From Desulfobacterales bacterium HSG2 (lineage in GTDB: Bacteria > Desulfobacterota > Desulfobacteria > Desulfobacterales > 4be13), in NCBI GenBank assembly GCA_030378035.1, contig JAUCGI010000004.1:1-52468 (forward strand): a stretch of 52,468 bases of DNA, written 5' to 3'. The translations under genes and the position numbers were made by a program. A model generated the notes under the pieces. That model ran no database searches and was not told the origin of the DNA. It was given only the letters and a program-made list of their open reading frames with translations. Within the stretch, counting starts at the first letter, position 1, and each line of letters opens with the position of its first letter. This document shows positions 29,972 to 38,261 of the stretch, piece after piece.

Positions 29972-30000
29972 TTGACTTGGATATTATATAGGTGTATTTT
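29972..30000 (+). promoter_or_regulatory. Candidate promoter of the TRAP gene dctP
   Basis: TTGACT (29972-29977) and TATTTT (29995-30000) are separated by 17 bp, about 100 bp before ATG 30101. The whole region is AT-rich. An orphan AAGGAGGTGG at about 30013 is followed only by a four-codon frame. The promoter call rests on this spacing alone. Confidence 0.35.
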
Positions 30001-30100
30001 TGAAAACTTTGGAAGGAGGTGGAAAGCTTGTAATTTTATATAAGAATGCTAAAATTTATTATTTTTTAACTGATTACAAAACAAATGAGGATTTTTTCTA

Positions 30101-31123
30101 ATGAAAACGAAACTTTTCCTGTATTTCCTAGTTGCATTCGCGGGGGCTGCATTTGTCATAATGGAGTCTTCCGATGTTCGGGCTGAAGCAATAAAGCTTA
30201 CATACAGTTGTTTTTTTCCACCCACCCATATTCAGAGCCAACTTGCTGACGCCTGGTCTGAAGAAGTTCGGAAACGGACGGACGGAAAGGTCAAAGTGGA
30301 ATATTATGCAGGCCAGACACTGACAAAAGCCAAACAATGTTATGACGGCGTTCTGGAGGGGATTTCCGATATCGGCTTTTCGGTTTTTGCTTACACCCGG
30401 GGCCGCTTTCCGGTGATATCCGTTGTTGATCTTCCATTAGGCTATACCAGCGGAAAAACGGCTACAGCGGTTATTAACAAAGTTTATGAAAAATTCAGAC
30501 CCAAAGAACTTGACAATGTCAAAGTGATGTATCTCCATGCTCACGGCCCGGGCCTTGTTCACACCAAAGGGAAAGCCGTGAGAAAACTGGAAGACATGAA
30601 GGGCCTCAAATTCAGGGCTCACGGAACCAGTGCACAGGTTGTCAGAACACTGGGAGGAACGCCCGTTCCCAAACCGATGCCGGAAGCCTATCAGATGCTC
30701 CAGAAGGGTGTGGTTGACGGAGGGGTATATCCGCTGGAGACCAACAAAGGCTGGAAACTGGGAGATGTCACCGACTACTGTACCGCCAACTTTTCGTCGG
30801 CTTATACAAGCTCATTTTTTGTTGTAATGAATAAGGACAAATGGAATGCTTTGCCCGCGGATGTTCGGGAGACCATTGAACAGATCAACAGGGAATGGGC
30901 AGTAAAACATGGCGAAGCCTGGGATACCAGCGATATGGAGGGGATGCGATATTTCCTCGACCATGGGAATCAGGTGATCGGTCTTGATAAAGAGGAATCT
31001 GCCAGATGGAAAAAGGCTGTCGCGCCGATCATTGATAATTATGCAAAAGCACTGGACCAAAAGGGGTTTAATGGCCGTGAAATCGTTGATTTCACCATAA
31101 AAACACTCAACAGCCTGCAATAA
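30101..31123 (+). CDS. dctP: TRAP transporter solute-binding protein
   Basis: Periplasmic binding protein that captures a carboxylate solute for the DctQM membrane complex. The 340-residue protein starts with a signal peptide (residues 1-29, cleavage probably after VRAEA or nearby). The mature part has the DctP-type fold: FPPTHIQSQLADAWSEEV, VMYLHAHGPG, and GLKFRAHGTSAQVVRTLGGT, in which the arginine of KFRA is the usual carboxylate anchor. PKPMPEAYQMLQKGVVDGG follows. Its operon partners dctQ and dctM are 2.3 kb downstream, beyond a repeat array, which is unusual. Ligand cannot be predicted beyond an organic acid. Confidence 0.93.
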   Translation: MKTKLFLYFLVAFAGAAFVIMESSDVRAEAIKLTYSCFFPPTHIQSQLADAWSEEVRKRTDGKVKVEYYAGQTLTKAKQCYDGVLEGISDIGFSVFAYTRGRFPVISVVDLPLGYTSGKTATAVINKVYEKFRPKELDNVKVMYLHAHGPGLVHTKGKAVRKLEDMKGLKFRAHGTSAQVVRTLGGTPVPKPMPEAYQMLQKGVVDGGVYPLETNKGWKLGDVTDYCTANFSSAYTSSFFVVMNKDKWNALPADVRETIEQINREWAVKHGEAWDTSDMEGMRYFLDHGNQVIGLDKEESARWKKAVAPIIDNYAKALDQKGFNGREIVDFTIKTLNSLQ

Positions 31124-31130
31124 CGCTAAT

Positions 31131-31159
31131 GAACCAGATTTTTTCAAAGAATTTGGTTC
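31131..31159 (+). terminator. Possible hairpin after dctP
   Basis: GAACCAGATT and AATTTGGTTC can pair imperfectly around TTTTCAAAG. There is no U-run, so this may be only a weak terminator or a transcript-end stabiliser. Confidence 0.3.
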
Positions 31160-31179
31160 TAATCTGTTATGGTATCCAT

Positions 31180-33375
31180 GCGATGGATTCCGGGTCAACA
31201 TTGAAAAAAAGTTCCTTTTTTTGGTGTTGCCCGGAATGACGTGGTGTTGATGCTGACGTGCTGACGTGCTGACTGATAACTGGCAACCGGAAACTGGCAA
31301 CCGACAACCGGCTGAATGGATTCCGGGTCAACATTGAAAAAAAGTTCCTTTTTTTCAATGTTGCCCGGAATGACATGGCGCTGAGGTTGCCGGAATGACA
31401 TGACAATGATATTGCCCGGAATGACACGGCGCTGATGCTGAACATGGCTTTGGGTGCTGACTGATAACTGGCAACCGGCAACTGGCAACCGACAACCGGC
31501 TGAATGGATTCCGGGTCAACATTGAAAAAAAGTTCCTTTTTTTCAATGTTGCCCGGAATGACATGGCGCTGAGGTTGCCGGAATGACATGGCGCTGATGT
31601 TGCCGGAATGACATGACAATGATATTGCCCCGGAATGACATGGCGCTGATGCTGAACATGGCTTTGGTGCTGACTGATAACTGGCAACTGGCAACTGGCA
31701 ACCGACAATTGGCTGTTCTGGATTCCGGTCAACATTGAAAAAAAGTTCCTTTTTTTCAATGTTGCCCGGAATGACATGGCGCTGAGGTTGCCCCGGAATA
31801 ACATGGCGTTGATGCTGACATGGCTTTGGAAACTGGCAACCGACAACTGGCTGAATGGATTCCGGGTCAACATTGAAAAAAAGTTCCTTTTTTTCAATGT
31901 TGCCCGGAATGACATGGCGCTGATGTTGCCGGAATGACATGACATGGCTTTGGTGTTGACTGATAACTGGCAACTGGCAACTGGCAACCGACAATTGGTT
32001 GTTCTGTTATGATGCAATGGATTCCGGGTCAACATTGAAAAAAAGTTCCTTTTTTTGGTGTTGCCCGGAATGACATGGCGCTGAGGTTGCCCCGGAATAA
32101 CATGGCGTTGATGCTGACATGGCTTTGGGTGCTGACTGATAACTGGCAACCGGAAACTGGCAACCGACAACCGGCTGAATGGATTCCGGGTCAACATTGA
32201 AAAAAAGGAACTTTTTTTCAATGTTGCCCGGAATGACATGGCGCTGATGCTGCCCCGGAATGACATGGCGTTGATGCTGACATGGCTTTGGGTGCTGACT
32301 GATAACTGGCAACCGGCAACTGGCAACCGACAACTGGCTGTTCTGTTATGATGCAATGGATTCCGGGTCAACATTGAAAAAAAGTTCCTTTTTTTCAATG
32401 TTGCCCGGAATGACATGGCGCTGATGTTGCCGGAATGACATGACAATGATATTGCCCCGGAATGACATGGCGCTGATGCTGACATGGCTTTGGGTGCTGA
32501 CTGATAACTGGCAACCGGAAACTGGCAACCGACAACCGGCTGAATGGATTCCGGGTCAACATTGAAAAAAAGTTCCTTTTTTTCAATGTTGCCCGGAATG
32601 ACAAGGCGCTGAGGTTGCCCCGGAATGACATGGCGCTGATGCTGACATGGCTTTGGGTGCTGACTGATAACTGGCAACCGGCAACTGGCAACCGACAACC
32701 GGCTGAATGGATTCCGGGTCAACATTGAAAAAAAGTTCCTTTTTTTCAATGTTGCCCGGAATGACATGGCTTTGCTGTTGCCGGAATGACATGACGCTGA
32801 GCTGACATGGCTTTGGTGCTGACTGGTAACTGGCAACTGGCAACTGGCAACCGACAATTGGCTATTCTGTTATGATGCAATGGATTCCGGGTCAACATTG
32901 AAAAAAAGTTCCTTTTTTTCAATGTTGCCCGGAATGACATGGCGCTGAGGTTGCCCCGGAATGACATGGCGCTGATGCTGACATGGCTTTGGGTGCTGAC
33001 TGATAACTGGCAACCGGCAACTGGCAACCGACAACCAGCTGAATGGATTCCGGGTCAACATTGAAAAAAAGTTCCTTTTTTTCAATGTTGCCCGGAATGA
33101 CATGGCGCTGATGCTGCCCGGAATGACATGGCTTTGCTGTTGCCGGAATGACATGACGCTGACATGGCTTTGGTGTGACCGATAACTGATAACTGGCAAC
33201 CGGCAACCGGCAACCGACAATTGGCTGTTCTGTTATGATGCAATGGATTCCGGGTCAACATTGAAAAAAAGTTCCTTTTTTTCAATGTTGCCCGGAATGA
33301 CATGATGTTGACTGATAACTGATAACTGGCAACCGGCAACCGGCAACCGGCAACCGGCAACCGGCAACCGACAAC
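31180..33375. repeat. 2.2-kb array of 13 long hairpin repeats between dctP and dctQ
   Basis: Thirteen copies, mostly 150-210 bp apart, of a palindrome that reads ATTCCGGGTCAACATTG, seven A, a GTTCC loop, seven T, then CAATGTTGCCCGGAAT. Between copies lie short GGAATGACATGGCGCTGATG segments and GGCAACC/GGCAACT heptamer runs. The first and sixth copies have GGTGTT in place of the right CAATGTT. The copy at about 32200 has the loop inverted (GGAAC). No coding gene is present; the long open frames here arise from the repeats. Confidence 0.95.
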
Positions 33376-33389
33376 TGACGGAGGATCGT

Positions 33390-33989
33390 ATGCCAAATTC
33401 TTCAATTCCTCTCAAATGTGAGACCTGTGGAAAAGACTATAAACTCCTGGCGCTGCATCCGGTTTCAATATCGCTGAGATGTGAAGCCTGCGGGAAAAAA
33501 TATAAAATGCTGGCTCTGAATCCGACTTGGATTTCCAATAAGCTGAAAACACTCGGCGCTGTCTGTCTGATGGGAATGACCTTTCTGACCTGTTTCGATG
33601 TTGTGGGCCGCTTTCTGGGCCATCCGATTTTCGGTTCTGTGGAGATTGTCGGATTTCTGGCCACCCTGACGGTGGCCATGTCGCTCCCTTACACGCATCA
33701 GATGAAGGGTCATATCGGCGTGGAGATCCTTGTTCGGACGTTTTCGGAAAAGACGCAGGCCGTTATCGAAGTATGCACCGGCATTTTAAGCCTCGTTCTC
33801 TTCGGCATCATAACTTGGCGGATGGCGGTTTATGCCCATACCATACAGGCATCGGGTGAAGTCTCCATGAACCTGGAATTCCCCGAATATACCATTATAT
33901 ACATCGTTGCTTTCTGTTTTCTGATATTTTTTCTGCTTATTCTCCAGGATATCATTCAAAACATTGCAAAAATAAAAGGAGACAAATGA
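33390..33989 (+). CDS. dctQ: TRAP transporter small membrane subunit with N-terminal duplicated CxxC module
   Basis: DctQ is the small four-helix membrane subunit of TRAP transporters. The 199-residue protein has four helices (about residues 55-72, 90-105, 122-145 and 168-192) and DctQ features such as VVGRFLGHPIFGSVEI and LPYTHQMKGHIGVEIL. Unusually, residues 8-48 contain two tandem copies of a CETCGKDYKLLALHP-like unit with two CxxC pairs, resembling a zinc ribbon. Typical DctQ proteins start near residue 45 here. GGAGG at 33379-33383 supports ATG 33390, so the extension is probably real. It overlaps dctM by ATGA. Confidence 0.9.
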   Translation: MPNSSIPLKCETCGKDYKLLALHPVSISLRCEACGKKYKMLALNPTWISNKLKTLGAVCLMGMTFLTCFDVVGRFLGHPIFGSVEIVGFLATLTVAMSLPYTHQMKGHIGVEILVRTFSEKTQAVIEVCTGILSLVLFGIITWRMAVYAHTIQASGEVSMNLEFPEYTIIYIVAFCFLIFFLLILQDIIQNIAKIKGDK

Positions 33990-35299
33990 ATCCCACGCTG
34001 ATCGGTATTACCGGCATCATTGTAATGCTGGCGATCTTTATGACCCGGATGCCTGTGGCCTATGTGATGGCCTTAGTCGGCTATGCGGGCTTTTCCATAA
34101 TGATTTCCGGCAAAGGGGGGCTTAACCTTCTCTCCAGAAATATTTACGAAGCGTTCTCATCCTACGGACTGACCACCATACCGCTCTTTATTCTCATGGG
34201 ACAACTGGCGTTTAACAGTGGCATCAGCCGCAAACTTTATGACACGGCTTACAAATACCTGGGCGGTGTGCGGGGCGGAGTGGCAATGGCGACAGTGACC
34301 GCGTGCGCGGCCTTCGGCGCGGTGTGCGGATCGAGTCCGGCCACAGCAGCGACAATGGCCACAGTGGGACTGCCGGAGATGCGGCGTTACAAATATGCGG
34401 ATGAGCTGTCAGCCGGTTCTGTGGCCTCGGGCGGAGGCCTGGGAATGATCATGCCGCCCAGCGTCGTGCTGATTGTTTACGGGGTGCTTACGGAACAGTC
34501 CATCGGCGCATTGTTTGTCGCCGGAATTTTTCCCGCCCTTCTCATAACTGTTCTGTTCATCATTGCCATACATATCCGATGCCGGTTTGACCCGCTCCAG
34601 GGACCTCCCGGCGAGAAATTCACCTGGAAAGAGAGATTCAGCTCCCTGACCGGTATGATCGACACACTGATCGTTTTCTTTTTGGTGATGGGCGGGCTCT
34701 TCATCGGACTCTTCACCCCCACCGAGGCAGCGGCAGTCGGGGCCTTCGGCGTCCTTGCCCTCTCTGTGATCCGCAGGCGGTTGAGCTGGGAGGGGTTTGT
34801 CAAATCACTGGAGGAGACCCTCAGAACATCCTGCATGGTCATGCTGCTGATAGCGGGAGCGGTGATCTTCGGAAAATTCCTCGCAGTCACCCGCATCCCT
34901 TTTAATCTTGCGAACTGGATCAGCGAACTGAGTCTGCCTTCGTATCTGATCATGGCGGTCATTGTGCTTGTCTATTTCATCGGCGGATGTGTGATGGATG
35001 CGCTTGCCCTGGTCATGCTAACCATCCCTGTCTTTTACCCTGTGGTTATGGATATGGGATATGATCCGATCTGGTTCGGGATTATTATCGTGCTGGTCAC
35101 CCAGATGGGGGTCATCACGCCGCCGGTGGGCATCAATGTGTATGTGGTTTTCGGAGTGGCCCGGGCTGCTGTCGGCGGTGTCGCTCTCGAGTCCATTTTC
35201 AAAGGGATCATTCCCTTCCTGTTTGCCATAATCGCCGGCATTATTATTCTGATGATCTTTCCGCAGATCATCCTTTTTCTGCCGAATCTTATGTATTGA
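33986..35299 (+). CDS. dctM: TRAP transporter large membrane subunit
   Basis: DctM carries out Na+-coupled transport of the solute delivered by DctP. The 437-residue protein has about twelve helices and classic DctM motifs: RMPVAYVMALVGYAGF, LTTIPLFILMGQLAF, GAVCGSSPATAATMATVGLP, SGGGLGMIMPPSVVLIVYG, GLFTPTEAAAVGAFG and VITPPVGINVYVV. Length is normal. It overlaps dctQ by four bases and has AAAGGAG before its ATG. No repeats lie within it. Confidence 0.96.
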   Translation: MNPTLIGITGIIVMLAIFMTRMPVAYVMALVGYAGFSIMISGKGGLNLLSRNIYEAFSSYGLTTIPLFILMGQLAFNSGISRKLYDTAYKYLGGVRGGVAMATVTACAAFGAVCGSSPATAATMATVGLPEMRRYKYADELSAGSVASGGGLGMIMPPSVVLIVYGVLTEQSIGALFVAGIFPALLITVLFIIAIHIRCRFDPLQGPPGEKFTWKERFSSLTGMIDTLIVFFLVMGGLFIGLFTPTEAAAVGAFGVLALSVIRRRLSWEGFVKSLEETLRTSCMVMLLIAGAVIFGKFLAVTRIPFNLANWISELSLPSYLIMAVIVLVYFIGGCVMDALALVMLTIPVFYPVVMDMGYDPIWFGIIIVLVTQMGVITPPVGINVYVVFGVARAAVGGVALESIFKGIIPFLFAIIAGIIILMIFPQIILFLPNLMY

Positions 35300-35301
35300 A
35301 C

Positions 35302-35450
35302 TTAAACTTAAACTTGAACTTGAACTTGAACTTGAACTTGAACTTAAACTTGAACTTGAACCTGAACTTAAACTTGAACCTGAACCTGAACCTGAACTTG
35401 AACTTAAACTTAAACTTAAACTCGAACTTGCCCATAACTGAATGTTCAAG
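35302..35450. repeat. AACTTG/AACTTA hexamer repeat
   Basis: About 22 degenerate copies of AACTTG, AACTTA or AACCTG follow dctM. A few AGTTCA units recur at 35655-35670 on the far side of the adjacent MITE-like element, as if that element had inserted near the end of the tract. Confidence 0.9.
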
Positions 35451-35456
35451 TTCAAA

Positions 35457-35654
35457 GGGTGCATTCCCAAAGTGACGATCCGGAATTATGTGACATATTG
35501 GAACAGCCGGTATCCGGCATATCCGAAACCGCCGCCGATGTCCGGTCTGGATCGGTGGATCCGGAACCTGTCCCGGGATCTGCTGATGCTGCGGGAATAC
35601 CGGTGCCGGCAGTTTCGGGCGTCACATAATTTGCGTCACTTTGGGATTGCACCC
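35457..35654. mobile_element. MITE-like element, GGGTGCATTCCC ends
   Basis: GGGTGCATTCCCAAAGTGACG at the left is complementary to CGTCACTTTGGGATTGCACCC at the right; the first and last 20 bp pair almost fully. Internal sequence is GC-rich with CCGGAT palindromes. AGTTCAA occurs next to both ends but is part of the local repeat, so target duplication is not certain. Confidence 0.75.
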
Positions 35655-35708
35655 AGTTCAAGTTCAAGTTTATGTTAATCTGACTCAGGCACAAGGAGCT
35701 GATTCACC

Positions 35709-36107
35709 ATGACAACTTACGATATTATTAACAATATATTCACTCAGGACACATTGAAAAAACTGTTCCCCGAAGATCTGACGGACCGCTTTTTTGACGC
35801 TCTTTTTGGAGATGTGACAGAAGGTGCTTACGACATAAGCCTTGAATTCAGGGAATGCAGTCAGAACAGACTGGAATTTGAATTCCACCTGAGACAGCGA
35901 CCGGGCAAATGCCTGGCCTGCCATCTTACCACCGGACTGCCGACAGTATTTTCCCGTCATCCCATTATCAATATCAAAGGACTGGTTCGGGAAATTGATC
36001 AACTGCTGAAGGGGCAGGCCGAATGTTCCGAGTGGAAACTGGGTCCTACCCGGCAAGTATCCAATGAACTTCATACGGTTCCGTTAACTATTTTTTTAGA
36101 TAAATAA
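35709..36107 (+). CDS. Conserved hypothetical protein
   Basis: A 132-residue soluble protein. Recognisable stretches are LFPEDLTDRFFDALFGDVTE, LRQRPGKCLACHLTTGLPTV and ELHTVPLTIFLDK. I recall similar short proteins in sulfate-reducing Desulfobacterota but no function. The CLAC pair might bind metal. ATG 35709 is preceded by AAGGAG about 12 bp upstream. Single gene between two MITE-like elements. Confidence 0.72.
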   Translation: MTTYDIINNIFTQDTLKKLFPEDLTDRFFDALFGDVTEGAYDISLEFRECSQNRLEFEFHLRQRPGKCLACHLTTGLPTVFSRHPIINIKGLVREIDQLLKGQAECSEWKLGPTRQVSNELHTVPLTIFLDK

Positions 36108-36113
36108 TTCAGG

Positions 36114-36282
36114 TGTAGGGTGGGTGTAGCGCAGCGGAACCCACCATTTTTGTGAACCCTATTTTTTGCGGAACCTGCTATAGCTTAAATTTCCTTTTCA
36201 GAGGACGAATTTACAAGTTACTGTGCTGCCATTTTTTGTGGTTGTATTTTGGTGGGTTCCGCTGTGCTGCACCTATCCTACA
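36114..36282. mobile_element. MITE-like element with GTAGGGTGGGTGTAGCG ends
   Basis: TGTAGGGTGGGTGTAGCGCA followed by GCGGAACCCACC on the left is inverted on the right as GGTGGGTTCCGCTGTGCTGC followed by ACCTATCCTACA. The 105-bp interior is AT-rich. The same end occurs alone at 18854-18884. Confidence 0.75.
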
Positions 36283-36326
36283 TTCCGGATATTTTGGAAC
36301 TCCGGATAAAATAAAGAGGAGAATGA

Positions 36327-36704
36327 ATGAAAAAGATTATCATTTCAGCGGAAGATGTTTCCTTGTCAGCCGAACTGAACGACAGCGCCACTGCTCAGGG
36401 AATATGGGACGCGCTCCCGTTTGAAGGCGAAGCTGGTACATGGGGAGACGAAATCTATTTTGGAATCCCGGTGGATATGAATGAGGAACCCGATGCCCGC
36501 GCGGATGTTGAAGTTGGGACGCTGGGATATTGGCCGGTGGGCAGCGCGTTCTGCATTTTTTTCGGCCCGACCCCGAGCAGCACTGACGACAAGCCCCGTG
36601 CGGCCAGTCCTGTAAATATCTTCGGACGTGTCATCGGAGATGCAACGAAGTTTCGAGCCGTTCAGCAAGGATCCCCTGTCCGGGTTGAAGCTGATAATAC
36701 ATGA
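36327..36704 (+). CDS. Cyclophilin-like fold protein
   Basis: A 125-residue protein resembling the cyclophilin-like beta-barrel family that includes TM1367 (PF04126). The features are TAQGIWDALPFEGEAGTWGD, EIYFGIPVD, and VEVGTLGYWPVGSAFCIFFG followed by GPTPSS. Family members lack proven peptidyl-prolyl isomerase activity, so the role is unknown. GAGGAG precedes ATG 36327. The gene is 19 bp before the first flavin reductase, suggesting one transcript of three genes. Its last codons (VRVEADNT) are encoded by DNA that recurs in the tandem repeat downstream of the operon. Confidence 0.82.
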   Translation: MKKIIISAEDVSLSAELNDSATAQGIWDALPFEGEAGTWGDEIYFGIPVDMNEEPDARADVEVGTLGYWPVGSAFCIFFGPTPSSTDDKPRAASPVNIFGRVIGDATKFRAVQQGSPVRVEADNT

Positions 36705-36723
36705 TTAAAAAGGAGAGACTGAT

Positions 36724-37293
36724 ATGAAAAAATCATCATTAGGCCCCAAAACCCTTGTCTTCCCCGCGCCGGTCTGGGTGATCGGGACTTATGACAAAGA
36801 CGGCAAACCGAACATCATGACAGCGGCCTGGGGAGGGCTTTGCTGCTCCAAGCCGCCGTGTGTCACGGTTTCATTGAGAAAAGCAACGCATACCTACGGT
36901 AGTATCATGGAACGGAGAGCCTATACCGTCAATGTTCCCTCTGAGACGCATGCGAAAAAAGCGGACTATGTGGGAATCGTATCAGGAAAAAACAGAGACA
37001 AGTTTGCCGAGACAGGGCTGACCCCGGTGGAAAGCGAATTCGTCGAAGCGCCTTATGTGGCTGAATTTCCACTGATTTTGGAATGCAAGGTGCTTCACGT
37101 CAATGAGATCGGCCTTCATACTCAGTTCATAGGCGAGATCATGGATGTCAAGGCGGATGAGGCGGTACTCAGAGAAGACGGACTCCCTGATATTTCCAAA
37201 GTCAGGCCCATTGTCTTCGGTCCTGAAATCCGCACCTATCACGGAATCGGCGATTATCTCGGTCAGGCATTTTCTATCGGAAGGAAATCGTAA
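36724..37293 (+). CDS. Flavin reductase-family FMN-binding protein 1
   Basis: The 189-residue protein belongs to the flavin-reductase-like split-barrel family, which binds FMN and can act as an NAD(P)H:flavin reductase or electron carrier. Motifs are WVIGTYDKDGKPNIMTAAWG, VTVSLRKATHTYGSIMERRA and TVNVPSE. AAGGAG lies before ATG 36724. It is directly followed by a paralogue (TAAATG junction). Such proteins are common in anaerobes with oxygen or redox stress functions. A specific substrate cannot be assigned. Confidence 0.9.
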   Translation: MKKSSLGPKTLVFPAPVWVIGTYDKDGKPNIMTAAWGGLCCSKPPCVTVSLRKATHTYGSIMERRAYTVNVPSETHAKKADYVGIVSGKNRDKFAETGLTPVESEFVEAPYVAEFPLILECKVLHVNEIGLHTQFIGEIMDVKADEAVLREDGLPDISKVRPIVFGPEIRTYHGIGDYLGQAFSIGRKS

Positions 37294-37878
37294 ATGGAGA
37301 AAATCAATATCGGAAATAACGCCTTTATCTATCCCATGCCGGTAACACTGGTCGGCGCTACTGTCCAAGGAAAGGCCAATTTTATGACCGTGGGCTGGGT
37401 CACTCGGGTCAATGCAAAGCCGGCGATGCTGGCAGTGGGACTCAACAAGGCGCACTACACGCCCACAGGCATTCGGGAGGCAAAAACCTTCAGCGTCAAT
37501 TTTCCAAGCGCGGACATGGTTGAGAAAACGGACTATTGCGGCCTGGTTTCAGGAAGAAAAACGGACAAGTCCGACGTCTTCGAGGTCTTCTACGGCGAGC
37601 TGAAAACCGCGCCCATGATCCGGGAATGCCCCCTCTGCATCGAGTGCAAACTGACGGAGATATGTGAGCTGCCGACCAACAATCTGTTCATCGGCGAAAT
37701 TGCGGCTGCATACACCGAGGAGAAATTTCTCACCGACGGGAAGCCGGATGTGAAGAAAATCAATCCCCTTGTGCTGACCATGCCGGATAACAGCTACTGG
37801 ACAGTCGGCGAATACGCGGGAAAAGCCTGGGGTGAAGGAAAGAAGTTGAAGAAAGGGGAAGAAGCTGATAATACATGA
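37294..37878 (+). CDS. Flavin reductase-family FMN-binding protein 2
   Basis: A 194-residue paralogue of the preceding gene, abutting it with no gap. It has MPVTLVGATVQGKANFMTVG, AVGLNKAHYTPTGIREAKTF and SVNFPSADMVEKTDYCGLVS. The C-terminus ends KKGEEADNT; its last 18 bp (GAAGCTGATAATACATGA) are the same as at the end of the cyclophilin-like gene and in the repeats that follow. Tandem duplication followed by divergence is likely. FMN binding is inferred from the family. Confidence 0.9.
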   Translation: MEKINIGNNAFIYPMPVTLVGATVQGKANFMTVGWVTRVNAKPAMLAVGLNKAHYTPTGIREAKTFSVNFPSADMVEKTDYCGLVSGRKTDKSDVFEVFYGELKTAPMIRECPLCIECKLTEICELPTNNLFIGEIAAAYTEEKFLTDGKPDVKKINPLVLTMPDNSYWTVGEYAGKAWGEGKKLKKGEEADNT

Positions 37879-38240
37879 TAAGTACCTATCCATAAATTTT
37901 TCCATACTCACCTTTGTGCCTTTGTGTGAGATATAGAGAAATTGTCCGGGTTGAAGCTGATAATAGATGGTAAGTACCTACCCATAAATTTTTCCATACT
38001 CACCTTTGAGCCTTATCTTTGTGCCTTTGTGCCTTTGTGTGAGATATAGAGAAATTGTACGGGTTGAAGCTGATAATAGATGATAAGTACCCATAAATTT
38101 TTCCATACTCACCTTTGAGCCTTATCTTTGTGCCTTTGTGCCTTTGTGTGAGATATAGAGAAATTGAAGCTGATAAATTTTTCCATACTCACCTTTGAGC
38201 CTTATCTTTGTGCCTTTGTGCCTTTGTGTGAGATATAAAA
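37862..38240. repeat. Four tandem units of about 90-110 bp ending in GTGCCTTTGTGTGAGATATA
   Basis: Each unit has GATAAGTACCTACCCATAAA, then TTTTTCCATACTCACCTTTG, then GTGCCTTTGTGTGAGATATA, and most include TTGAAGCTGATAATAGATG. The GTACC...CATAAA and GTGTGAGATATA parts are related to the element at 29563-29760. The first unit starts inside the 3' end of the second flavin reductase gene. Confidence 0.9.
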
Positions 38241-38261
38241 AAAGAGACTGGATTCAGACTG

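Noticed and set aside
30008..30032. Leader peptide gene after the strong AAGGAGGTGG site upstream of dctP
   Set aside because: The only frame is GTG GAA AGC TTG TAA, too short to support without expression data.
31355..32857. A 500-residue minus-strand open frame across the dctP-dctQ array
   Set aside because: The frame consists only of the hairpin repeat and GGCAACC units; several other frames are equally open. There is no start context or recognisable domain.
35018..35470. Minus-strand serine/leucine-rich frame over the AACTTG repeat
   Set aside because: It is low-complexity translation of the hexamer repeat running into antisense dctM.
37862..38240. Possible CRISPR array
   Set aside because: The four units are repeats throughout with no unique spacers of even length, and there are no cas genes nearby. 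The arrays at 27520 and 31180 fail for the same reason.
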